Shown here in pieces: positions 1-5,439 of a stretch of DNA of 6,545 nucleotides; position 1 is the stretch's first letter; each line of letters starts with the position of its first letter. Both the position numbers and the translations under genes were made by a program. Below the pieces are notes generated by a model. That model was not told the DNA's origin and ran no database searches. It saw only the letters and a list, made by a program, of their open reading frames with translations. This stretch comes from Pseudomonadota bacterium (GTDB lineage Bacteria > Pseudomonadota > Alphaproteobacteria > Acetobacterales > Acetobacteraceae): positions 1 to 6,545 of the forward strand of contig JAJZCS010000113.1 of NCBI GenBank assembly GCA_021829055.1, written 5' to 3'.

Positions 1-1272
1 GGCCTGCCGGGACTCCTGAATTATCCGCGCCATGACACGGTCGGAAGCGCGCAGCGCTACAAGCGTGGATAACGAATTGCGTAGCGCCACGACCACGCTC
101 GTCACGTTGCGACCAATCTGCTGGCGAAGTTCGGTAAGAGTAAGGCGTGCCTCCGCGGCCTCGGCCTCCGCCACTGCCTCCGCTCCGTCGGCCCTATCAC
201 CCTCAATGCTCATGGCAACCGAGAGAAATGCGCCATCTGGATTCAAAGACAGATTAACTTTTGGATCCTGACCCGCTTTCGCCGAAGCCACGCGGTCTTC
301 TGCGGCCGAGATATCCTGTTCGGAGGCTGCGATGTCGGGCCTGTTTTTGAGCGCAATTTTGTTAAGGGTCGCCTCACGCAGCCGTCCGGCTGTTAACGTG
401 AGGTTTTGTATTTGTGGAAATGCTACTGACATCGCTGGCAGTTCTGCAGCCTTCTTTCTCCCAACGAGCAGGGAAAGGTACATACGGCATTGTGCTACGT
501 TCTCGCGGGACTGGGCGAGTTCCGAATCGCGACGGATTTCCTTGGCTGCGGCAATTTCTACCGCAGCCATGTCGATCTGACCGGACTTCTGCTGAGCGCG
601 CAACGCCTTAATATCGCGGTCCGCACGGGCCTTTTCCGTCTCCAATATTTGGGTCATTTCCTGTGCGGCGATACAGCGCCAATATGTTTGGACCGCATCG
701 GAAACGGCCTGCTGCCGTGCTGCAGCTAGCTCGTAAATCGAACCTGACTCCTCCTTGAGGGCTGCGCGTTCATTGGCTGCCGCCGTATTGTCTTCGTCGA
801 AAACATGCAGAAGGGGAATCTGCAGATTAACGAAGGGAAGCGGACGTACGGCGCCAAAGGTTTGCGCGCGTGATGCATTTGCGACAGGAAAATAGCTGAT
901 ACCGGGCTCAATTCGAATGCCATTATGAAAAAGATGGCTTACTCCCACTTCCACCTGGACATTGGAACTCGACTCTGACGTGTTGGTCAGAACATCGTAG
1001 CCTTGAACAAGCTGGGCCCTAGGAAAATAAAGCCGCGTCCATCCCGCGCGCGCCGTTGTACGCCAATCGAACGCACCTTTCGCTTCGCGAAGCCGCGCTT
1101 CGGCCAGTTTGAGCTTAATATCAGCGTGCCCCACCTTCTGGCCACGACCGAGGGCGGCCTGGATTACCGCATCGAGCTGCAATCCTTTCGCCTTCGCCTG
1201 AGCCGGCAACAGAAGCGGTGTAGCTCCCATTGCCAAGGCACAAATTAGGGTCCCCACCCGCCACACAGTCAT
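1..1272 (-). CDS. TolC-family outer membrane efflux protein, 3' end beyond window
   Basis: Outer-membrane channel of the exporter: it should form the trimeric barrel and periplasmic tunnel that docks on the adaptor at 3147-4121. The frame is open for 424 codons from ATG 1272-1270 to base 1 without a stop, so the C-terminus is outside the window. Residues 1-28 form a signal peptide (hydrophobic stretch around LICALAMGATPLLLP, then AQAKA). The duplicated OEP fold is visible: a helix at about 31-67, a beta section at 68-155 ending in LPFVNLQIPLLHVF, a long helix with heptads at about 160-270, then the second repeat starting near 296 with the typical KNRPDIAASEQDISAAEDRV. The second beta section (about 336-357) is unusually short. 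The ATG overlaps the stop of the ATPase gene (ATGA), which suggests translational coupling; no clear Shine-Dalgarno precedes it. The family call is firm; the transported substrate cannot be read from it. Confidence 0.9.
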   Translation of the reverse strand, partial: MTVWRVGTLICALAMGATPLLLPAQAKAKGLQLDAVIQAALGRGQKVGHADIKLKLAEARLREAKGAFDWRTTARAGWTRLYFPRAQLVQGYDVLTNTSESSSNVQVEVGVSHLFHNGIRIEPGISYFPVANASRAQTFGAVRPLPFVNLQIPLLHVFDEDNTAAANERAALKEESGSIYELAAARQQAVSDAVQTYWRCIAAQEMTQILETEKARADRDIKALRAQQKSGQIDMAAVEIAAAKEIRRDSELAQSRENVAQCRMYLSLLVGRKKAAELPAMSVAFPQIQNLTLTAGRLREATLNKIALKNRPDIAASEQDISAAEDRVASAKAGQDPKVNLSLNPDGAFLSVAMSIEGDRADGAEAVAEAEAAEARLTLTELRQQIGRNVTSVVVALRNSLSTLVALRASDRVMARIIQESRQA

Positions 1273-1997
1273 TTGTGCTGCACCATTTGGCCATCTTCTA
1301 AACGTATAATATGATCAGCAAATTCGACAATCCGCTCGTCGTGGGTGACGATCAGTGCGCTTGCACCGTTTCGCAAAACATGTTCCCTGATCAGATTGAC
1401 CACAAGCATCGATGAAGCGTGATCCAGTGAAGCTGTCGGTTCATCGCCGAGAATCAATTTTGGGTCGTTCATAAGTGCCCGGGCAACCGCAACACGCTGC
1501 TTCTGACCAGTCGATAGCTCGCCCGGAAAGGCGTGAAGATGCTCGGCCATGTTCAGCCGCGTCAGGATGCCAAGCGCCTTTTCCATCGCCTCGGATCGTG
1601 ATAGCGGCATGTTTCCCAGCTCGGTGGCAAGCCAAAGCGTGCGGAAAACGCTGATGGCACCGAAAAGATTGTGATCCTGGAAAATGAACCCAATCTTTCG
1701 GCGGCGATCGCGGGACTGCCGTTCGGCGCCGGTGGTGAGTCTTATTCCCAGCACATCTATATGACCGTTTTGAAGGCTTCTGATAGCTCCGATCAAGGTA
1801 AGCAGCGTGGTCTTGCCTGCACCAGAATGGCCGGTAAGGACGACAAACCTACCCGGCTCAAGCACCAGGTCCACGTTCGCCAAAACGGTCTTCCGATTGA
1901 CACCATCGCCATACGCGTAACTGACGCCCCGTACGACTGCAGTCGGAGCCAGTTCTGGCGATACAAGTGCGCTTCGGGTGCCGTCTACCATAACCAT
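1269..1997 (-). CDS. devA: DevA-like ABC transporter ATP-binding protein
   Basis: ATPase subunit (242 aa) that powers the exporter from the cytoplasmic face, expected to act as a dimer bound to the DevC-like permease. All nucleotide-binding motifs are present: Walker A GHSGAGKTT (56-64), Q-loop Gln107 in FIFQDHN, signature LSTGQKQRV (161-169), Walker B LILGDE (181-186) with catalytic Glu186, D-loop SLD (190-192) and H-loop His219 in VTHDE. GHSGAGKTTLLTLIGAIRS and the FQDHNLF context are characteristic of DevA within the MacB/LolD/FtsE-type ATPases. The signature has Thr where LSGGQ has its first Gly. The start ATG shares one base with the permease stop (TGATG); a second ATG two codons later is an alternative start. 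Its stop overlaps the TolC-like start. Symbol assigned by family resemblance, not by shown function. Confidence 0.93.
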   Translation of the reverse strand: MVMVDGTRSALVSPELAPTAVVRGVSYAYGDGVNRKTVLANVDLVLEPGRFVVLTGHSGAGKTTLLTLIGAIRSLQNGHIDVLGIRLTTGAERQSRDRRRKIGFIFQDHNLFGAISVFRTLWLATELGNMPLSRSEAMEKALGILTRLNMAEHLHAFPGELSTGQKQRVAVARALMNDPKLILGDEPTASLDHASSMLVVNLIREHVLRNGASALIVTHDERIVEFADHIIRLEDGQMVQHK

Positions 1998-3166
1998 CAG
2001 TAAAGTTCGGTGGGCTCAGGAGTGAGAATGTGCCGGCAGGCCATGTCCGCCGCGAACGCGGCTACCCCCACAGTCGGAATGCCGACTACAAATAAAATGT
2101 CCATGCCGAGCGTGATGGGCATGCCTGTTGCATCGTCCAGCAGCCAATATGCGGCCACGGCGCCGATCGCTCCCACAACAAGACTGGCCAGTGCCAGCAG
2201 GACACCCTGCTCGATCATAACCCGGCGAAAGAAGGAGTTTGAAAAGCCCATGACCCGCAGCGTGGCATACTCCTTGGCGCAATCGAAAATTTGATTATAA
2301 AGGGTCTGATAGCAAATGATTGCTCCTATCACCAAGCCCGCCGCCGCGCCCAGTCCAAATATGAAGCCGATCGGGGCAGCACGCAGCGTGAAGTCGATTT
2401 CACGGACATAGGCATCATGCGGTGTCATCACGGTAACATCGCCCGGCAGTAGCGCGCGCAGCTTGTGTTCGGCGAGCGTTATGTTTGTGCCGGGCTTGAG
2501 GCGGATGACCCCCATGATCGGTCGCGCACCGGGTTCAGTCGAGAGCCATGTCCCCTCGCTCATGAAAACCGCTCCGTCCATAATCATATCGGGCCCGAAA
2601 TCGACCAGTCCGGCGACGTCATAAGTTTGGTTGTTTAATTTTATTTCGTGCCCCGGTGAGATTTGTCCGAACAGTGGGCGTGACAGCCGATCGAATAGAA
2701 TGGCATTGGGCTTCTGCAGCGCCTCCTTAACCTTTGTTGGGTTGCCGATATCCAGGGGCATCGCATCGGCCGGAAAGGCGAACGCGATCACACGGTGTAC
2801 AGAGCGAGCCGGGGGATTTCTCAGCAGCATGCCGCTTTCGTATATGGGGATGGCTTGTTCGACCTGCTTGTAGCCCAAAGCCTGTGCGAGCCTGACGCGA
2901 TCAAACCGCTGCCAGTCATGAAGACTGGTTTGGGCTGCGCTTATGATGATAAGATCGCCGCGTACGAGCGTGGCAATGCGGGCCTGCGCTTGCAGAATGG
3001 CGATCAGGAAGCCGATCTCCACGAACATCACCAGCACGCCGACTGCAAGGCCCGTCACCGCCGCGCCGAACGCCATGGAATCCGACGCCGCCAACCTCAC
3101 TCCCAAAAGAAAGGACGCCGGCAGGCTTTCGATAAAAGATCGAAGCTTATGGGCCAATAGCGACAT
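1997..3166 (-). CDS. devC: DevC-like ABC transporter permease (FtsX/MacB fold)
   Basis: Inner-membrane permease of the exporter, 389 aa from the start chosen here. It has the four-helix FtsX/MacB layout: TM1 at about 33-57, a large periplasmic domain at about 58-263, then TM2 (264-287), TM3 (318-342) and TM4 (353-373). The segment EYATLRVMGFS (299-309), between TM2 and TM3, is the cytoplasmic coupling element conserved in DevC. Other DevC-like stretches are RLAQALGYKQVEQA, LFDRLSRPLFGQI and the C-terminal EPTELY. The frame stays open upstream to an ATG at 3205-3203 (402 aa), but that codon has no Shine-Dalgarno, whereas ATG 3166-3164 follows GGAGG by three bases and gives a length usual for DevC. 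The gene overlaps the adaptor gene by 20 bases at 3147-3166 and the ATPase gene by one. Periplasmic transport by such proteins is thought to be mechanotransmission rather than classic translocation. Confidence 0.93.
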   Translation of the reverse strand: MSLLAHKLRSFIESLPASFLLGVRLAASDSMAFGAAVTGLAVGVLVMFVEIGFLIAILQAQARIATLVRGDLIIISAAQTSLHDWQRFDRVRLAQALGYKQVEQAIPIYESGMLLRNPPARSVHRVIAFAFPADAMPLDIGNPTKVKEALQKPNAILFDRLSRPLFGQISPGHEIKLNNQTYDVAGLVDFGPDMIMDGAVFMSEGTWLSTEPGARPIMGVIRLKPGTNITLAEHKLRALLPGDVTVMTPHDAYVREIDFTLRAAPIGFIFGLGAAAGLVIGAIICYQTLYNQIFDCAKEYATLRVMGFSNSFFRRVMIEQGVLLALASLVVGAIGAVAAYWLLDDATGMPITLGMDILFVVGIPTVGVAAFAADMACRHILTPEPTELY

Positions 3167-4121
3167 TGACCTCCATACCAACGAGACGGTTCGCCGGAGC
3201 CGCATTGTCGAGTCTGATGCGTACCTTCCCGACTTCGGTGTGCGGATCTATCATGCGGCTGACTTCCTCGACGCGCCCTTGAAGGGGAGCCGCCAGAGCG
3301 TGAGACCGGATTGTTGCCCGCATGCCTGGGCGCAGGTGCAGGATGTCACCTTCGTAGACTTGACACTGCACATACATGACACCGAGATTTCCCATTTCCA
3401 ACGCGGCGCCGTTTCCAAGCTGTGTTCCCACCGTCCGATTGATCCGCAAAATCGATCCCTCAATCGGCGCACGCAAATCGGCACCCTGCAATGCCAGATC
3501 GTAAAGTCGATGTGCGGACACCAACGCGCTTTGCGCTTTTGTCCTGGTAACGCGCAATTTGGCCTGCTCGGCATTCAGGGACAAGCGGGCCTGCGTCGCC
3601 GCAGCCTCAAGGAGGTCGAGCTTCTTTTTCGAAACAAGAGCACTTCCCATCGCCTTATAAATGCGCGCCGAGGTGTTCGCCTGCGCGGCGACAGACTCGG
3701 CGAGGCGGACGGCTGCGGTTTGTGCCGCCACCTCCTCGACGGCGAGCTTCTTGGCAACATCGAGATGGCTCTTTGCCATTGCAATGTCGCTTTGGGGTGC
3801 CACCCCCTGCGTGCTCATCAGCAGCGTCCCGGCCTTGACGACTTCACCTACATGAACATAGACGGCGACCACGCGCGAACCAGGCGTGCCTATGACATCC
3901 ACGATGCCGCTTTCCGGGACGATTTGACCGACGGCCCCGATGTTTAAACCGTTCGCGCTACGAGCGGCGGCGGGAATGGCAAAACATGCTGACGCAGTAA
4001 GAACCTGGGCCAGACGCACGCTATGGCACAGAATTGTGCGCCTCAACGGCCGAACGCGTTTCGTGCCATCCTGCCTCAAAAAGTCCCGTGCCAAATCTAT
4101 AAGTCCGGATAACAATCGCAT
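3147..4121 (-). CDS. devB: DevB-like periplasmic adaptor (HlyD/membrane fusion protein family)
   Basis: Periplasmic adaptor (324 aa) joining the DevC-like permease to the TolC-like channel. A basic N-terminus is followed by a hydrophobic export segment, VRLAQVLTASACFAIPAAA (35-53). Then come the first half of the lipoyl domain (GQIVPESGIVDVIG, then VHVGEVVKAGTLL, about 65-101), an alpha-helical hairpin (about 112-210), the second lipoyl half (ADLRAPIEGSILRINRTVGTQL, 214-235) and a beta-barrel (LEMGNLGVMYVQCQVYEGDI to the C-terminus). LGVMYVQCQVYEGDI and LQGRVEEVSRMIDP match the DevB subfamily. At the hairpin tip, R153 and S164 keep the register of the R-x3-L-x6-S channel-docking motif known from AcrA/MacA, but the middle Leu is Ala157. 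ATG 4121 has no good Shine-Dalgarno and leaves a 34-residue lead before the export segment; GTG at 4019-4017 (Val35) is an alternative start. First gene of the operon; it overlaps the permease gene by 20 bases. Confidence 0.88.
   Translation of the reverse strand: MRLLSGLIDLARDFLRQDGTKRVRPLRRTILCHSVRLAQVLTASACFAIPAAARSANGLNIGAVGQIVPESGIVDVIGTPGSRVVAVYVHVGEVVKAGTLLMSTQGVAPQSDIAMAKSHLDVAKKLAVEEVAAQTAAVRLAESVAAQANTSARIYKAMGSALVSKKKLDLLEAAATQARLSLNAEQAKLRVTRTKAQSALVSAHRLYDLALQGADLRAPIEGSILRINRTVGTQLGNGAALEMGNLGVMYVQCQVYEGDILHLRPGMRATIRSHALAAPLQGRVEEVSRMIDPHTEVGKVRIRLDNAAPANRLVGMEVNVAIGP
3170..3174 (-). promoter_or_regulatory. Ribosome binding site deciding the permease start
   Basis: GGAGG lies three bases before ATG 3166-3164, inside the last codons of the adaptor gene (…MEVNVAIGP). 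The spacing is slightly short, but it is the clearest Shine-Dalgarno in the operon and favours this start over the upstream in-frame ATG at 3205. The downstream genes (ATPase and TolC-like) have no comparable site and seem to depend on stop-start overlap. Confidence 0.5.
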
Positions 4122-4156
4122 TGGGACATTTCCATTGCCAAATTTCGCGCCAAGCC

Positions 4157-4185
4157 CTTACACGACAGCGCGCTCAATGTTTCAA
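4157..4185 (-). promoter_or_regulatory. Candidate sigma70-type promoter of the exporter operon
   Basis: On the minus strand, TTGAAA (4185-4180, five of six to TTGACA) is separated by exactly 17 bases from TGTAAG (4162-4157, four of six to TATAAT). It lies about 36 bases upstream of the adaptor start and would give a short leader. This is a consensus match by eye only; such matches arise by chance, but it is the best-spaced pair in this gap and there is no other gene upstream on this strand until 5440. Confidence 0.33.
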
Positions 4186-4232
4186 ATGTGGAACCCCGCC
4201 TCACCGAAAGGCGCAATTGGCCAATAGTTCTG

Positions 4233-4249
4233 TAACCATAACATGGTTA
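4233..4249. promoter_or_regulatory. Perfect 7-3-7 palindrome, candidate operator
   Basis: TAACCATAACATGGTTA is a perfect inverted repeat with arms of seven bases and a three-base centre. It sits about 48 bases upstream of the proposed -35 element of the exporter operon. Size and symmetry suit a dimeric regulator (TetR, MarR or LysR type), and the distance would suit an activator better than a simple repressor. A second, ten-base palindrome ATTGGCCAAT lies at 4216-4225, between it and the promoter. No regulator gene is in the window. Confidence 0.35.
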
Positions 4250-4538
4250 GCCTCTGGAAAATCAAGGCCCGTGGACCCAAGTCACAGGGAATTTGGGTGT
4301 AGGCGTAAGTTGGAATCGGTGGCAACGGTTTGGGGGCTCTCAGCGAACGGGGTACATTTTCGAATACTTCTTGAGGCGGTGTCGTTTCAACCGGCCCCCC
4401 ACAGTCTGGGGTCAAAACTTTTGAGCTTCAGAGGCTGAGTCACCACTTCGTCTATAGGCTCTGCAAGTTTCAGATTACCGAGGGCAGGATTGGCTGACGG
4501 CTTTAGCTCAAGCAGCCGCTCGCAATGAACCAGCTGCG
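4250..4538. other. Intergenic stretch with no recognised gene
   Basis: No protein homology was recognised on either strand. Short frames exist but show no family motif. From about 4380 (beginning TGTCGTTTCAACC, followed by a GGGGTCAAAA motif at 4407-4416) the sequence could be the non-coding left end of the IS21-type remnant that follows, since such elements start with TG and carry terminal repeats before istA. That boundary is a guess; the matching right end is not in the window. Confidence 0.3.
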
Positions 4539-4622
4539 ATGCCAACTGAACAACTATCAATGCGGCGGAGAAGGGATGTTTTACGCTTGAAGTATGTTCG
4601 GGACCTGAGCGAGCGGCGCATG
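4539..4622 (+). pseudogene. Remnant of IS21-family IstA transposase N-terminus
   Basis: The frame starting at ATG 4539 reads MPTEQLSMRRRRDVLRLKYV then RDLSERRM. This matches from memory the start of IS21-type IstA proteins, where a short lead is followed by M-R-x-I-R-E-V-L-R-L-K-x-x-x-G-L-S-E-R, the first helix of the DNA-binding helix-turn-helix. The similarity stops after about 28 residues, before the rest of the helix-turn-helix; the DDE catalytic domain and IstB are absent. The frame then runs without a stop into the IS66-type fragment, so the open frame 4539-4742 is a chance chimera of two elements and not a working gene. Confidence 0.55.
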
Positions 4623-4658
4623 GTTAGAGGGGACGATCCGAAATACCGTGGAGGGTCG

Positions 4659-4800
4659 GCAGACATCCCCCGACGACCTCCCAAAAAGCGGGAAGGGGTA
4701 GATCCACCGAGCGCCTGCGCATGCTGTGGTGGCACGCAATAGCGGAAGTTGGGCGCGACGGTAACCCGGAAAATGGAGTGAGTACCCCTGCGGCCCCTGC
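4659..4800 (+). pseudogene. Remnant of IS66-family TnpC transposase (zinc-finger region)
   Basis: In one frame the sequence reads IPRRPPKKREGVDPPSACAC, CGGTQ, stop (TAG 4740-4742), RKLGATVTRKME, stop (TGA 4779-4781), VPLR. IS66 TnpC proteins carry here a stretch like LPREEVVxDPPSACPCCGGT-LRKLGEDVTETLEYVP, a small CxxC zinc-binding segment before the catalytic domain. The order and spacing of motifs agree on both sides of the two stops, so this is decay within a single frame. Both ends are missing: nothing resembling TnpA, TnpB or the DDE core is seen. The family call rests on remembered motifs only. Confidence 0.5.
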
Positions 4801-4854
4801 GCCATGCGGCACTGCAACTTGACGTGTTGAAATATGGTCGCTCGGAGGGCTATG

Positions 4855-4886
4855 AGCCCGTCCCGGGGCGTGCCCCGGGACGGGCT
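4855..4886. repeat. Perfect 15-bp GC-rich inverted repeat (hairpin)
   Basis: Arm AGCCCGTCCCGGGGC (4855-4869), two-base centre GT (4870-4871), exact reverse-complement arm (4872-4886). As RNA it would form a very stable hairpin on either strand, but neither side has a run of T, so it is not a canonical intrinsic terminator. It lies between the IS66-type and IS256-type remnants and may mark an element end or shield the region from read-through. Function unknown. Confidence 0.6.
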
Positions 4887-4936
4887 GCCCATTCTGGTAT
4901 TTCATAGAGTTGCGACACAACCATAGCGACGTGTGA

Positions 4937-5250
4937 ATGGACAGGCGGAAGGATACGGTGGTTGAGGCGATGTCGGAACAGCTGAGCGAACATGGCCCAG
5001 GGGATATCGCCGCGGTGTTCGCCAAGACTCTCCAATTGGCGATGCAGATCGGGAACGGTTTCTTGGCGCCAACCTCTACGAGCGCACCCCGGGGCGCCAG
5101 GGCTATAGCGGATCGATACGCCCCCAGGGACCGTGCCTGTGCAGGCGCCCAAAACCGCTGGGCACGATGGGGAGCCCGCTCTACCCGCAGTCGCTCGAAC
5201 GGGGCCGCCGCTCGGTCCATGCCGTCATGCTGGGGTTGGCCGTGGATGGG
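4937..5250 (+). pseudogene. Degenerate IS256-family transposase, N-terminal part, three frame changes
   Basis: About 105 codons of an IS256-type (mutator-type) transposase N-terminus can be pieced together from four blocks: MDRRKDTVVEAMSEQLSEHG to LQLAMQI (4937-5050, frame 2), ERFLGANLYERTPGRQGY (5053-5106, frame 1), RIDTPPGTVPVQAPKTAGHD then GEP (5109-5177, frame 3), and LYPQSLERGRRSVHAVMLGL then AVDG (5179-5250, frame 1). The blocks are in the order of intact family members, where GYANGYKPKRIDTPAGT links blocks two and three; most of that linker is deleted here. A 4-base loss at 5051-5053 and an extra base at 5178 would explain the first and last frame changes. The similarity ends at about 5250, so the catalytic domain is absent. 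Dead fragment. Confidence 0.8.
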
Positions 5251-5256
5251 TTGACG

Positions 5257-5279
5257 TGCCAGGCATGTTATGCCGGGCA
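5257..5279. repeat. Imperfect 10-bp inverted repeat
   Basis: TGCCAGGCAT (5257-5266), a three-base centre GTT, and ATGCCGGGCA (5270-5279), nine of ten positions complementary. It starts seven bases after the end of the IS256 similarity and is the first of three inverted repeats in a row. Role unknown. Confidence 0.4.
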
Positions 5280-5284
5280 GATGT

Positions 5285-5334
5285 GGGATTTTGGGAAATC
5301 GCCTCGTCAAAATTGTGGAACCTCCCAAAATCCC
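5285..5334. repeat. Perfect 12-bp inverted repeat with 26-bp spacer
   Basis: GGGATTTTGGGA at 5285-5296 is repeated as its exact complement TCCCAAAATCCC at 5323-5334, with 26 bases between. It could be a stem-loop, or a pair of inverted protein-binding sites around a core, as in site-specific recombination or element ends. There is no T-run after the second arm on either strand, so a standard terminator is unlikely. Confidence 0.5.
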
Positions 5335-5352
5335 GTACCCGTCAGGCCAACA

Positions 5353-5376
5353 TTGGGTAAAAACTTTTTTACCCAA
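5353..5376. repeat. Perfect 11-bp inverted repeat, hairpin downstream of the membrane protein gene
   Basis: TTGGGTAAAAA (5353-5363), centre CT, TTTTTACCCAA (5366-5376). It begins 63 bases after the stop of the membrane protein gene at 5440, where a terminator for that minus-strand gene is expected. However, the stem is AT-rich at its tip, the loop is only two bases and no T-run follows (minus-strand reading continues TGTTGGCC). A palindromic protein-binding site is as likely as a terminator. Confidence 0.45.
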
Positions 5377-5439
5377 GCCGTAATAACGCGCAATTGCCAG
5401 ACGCGGGCGCTAGCACGCGGCCGTCTTCCCAAATAGCGC

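Noticed and set aside
726..923. Minus-strand 65-codon frame
   Set aside because: Out-of-frame shadow of the TolC-like gene, whose frame is open across the whole interval.
2943..3947. Plus-strand open frame of 334 codons
   Set aside because: It lies antisense to the adaptor and permease genes, which carry clear family motifs; the product has no recognisable domain or hydrophobic pattern.
4121..4438. Plus-strand frame of 105 codons and minus-strand frame 4182-4415 in the operon's upstream region
   Set aside because: No motifs and no ribosome binding site were recognised, and both overlap the promoter and palindrome candidates.
4396..4640. Minus-strand open stretch ending in KLKSFDPRLWGAG and a stop
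   Set aside because: It looked protein-like, but part of it is antisense to the IstA-like fragment, no family was recognised and no convincing start was found.
4676..5330. Same 11-base word ACCTCCCAAAA at 4676-4686 and 5320-5330
   Set aside because: Too short for a duplication claim; flanks do not match, and one copy belongs to the IS66-type coding remnant.
4624..5376. Minus-strand open frame of 250 codons across the IS66 and IS256 remnants
   Set aside because: The plus strand of the same region matches transposase families in several blocks; the minus product shows no family motif and crosses the boundaries of unrelated elements.
5353..5376. Calling this hairpin a rho-independent terminator
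   Set aside because: The position fits, but the two-base loop, AT-rich inner stem and missing T-run do not; it is listed as a repeat instead.
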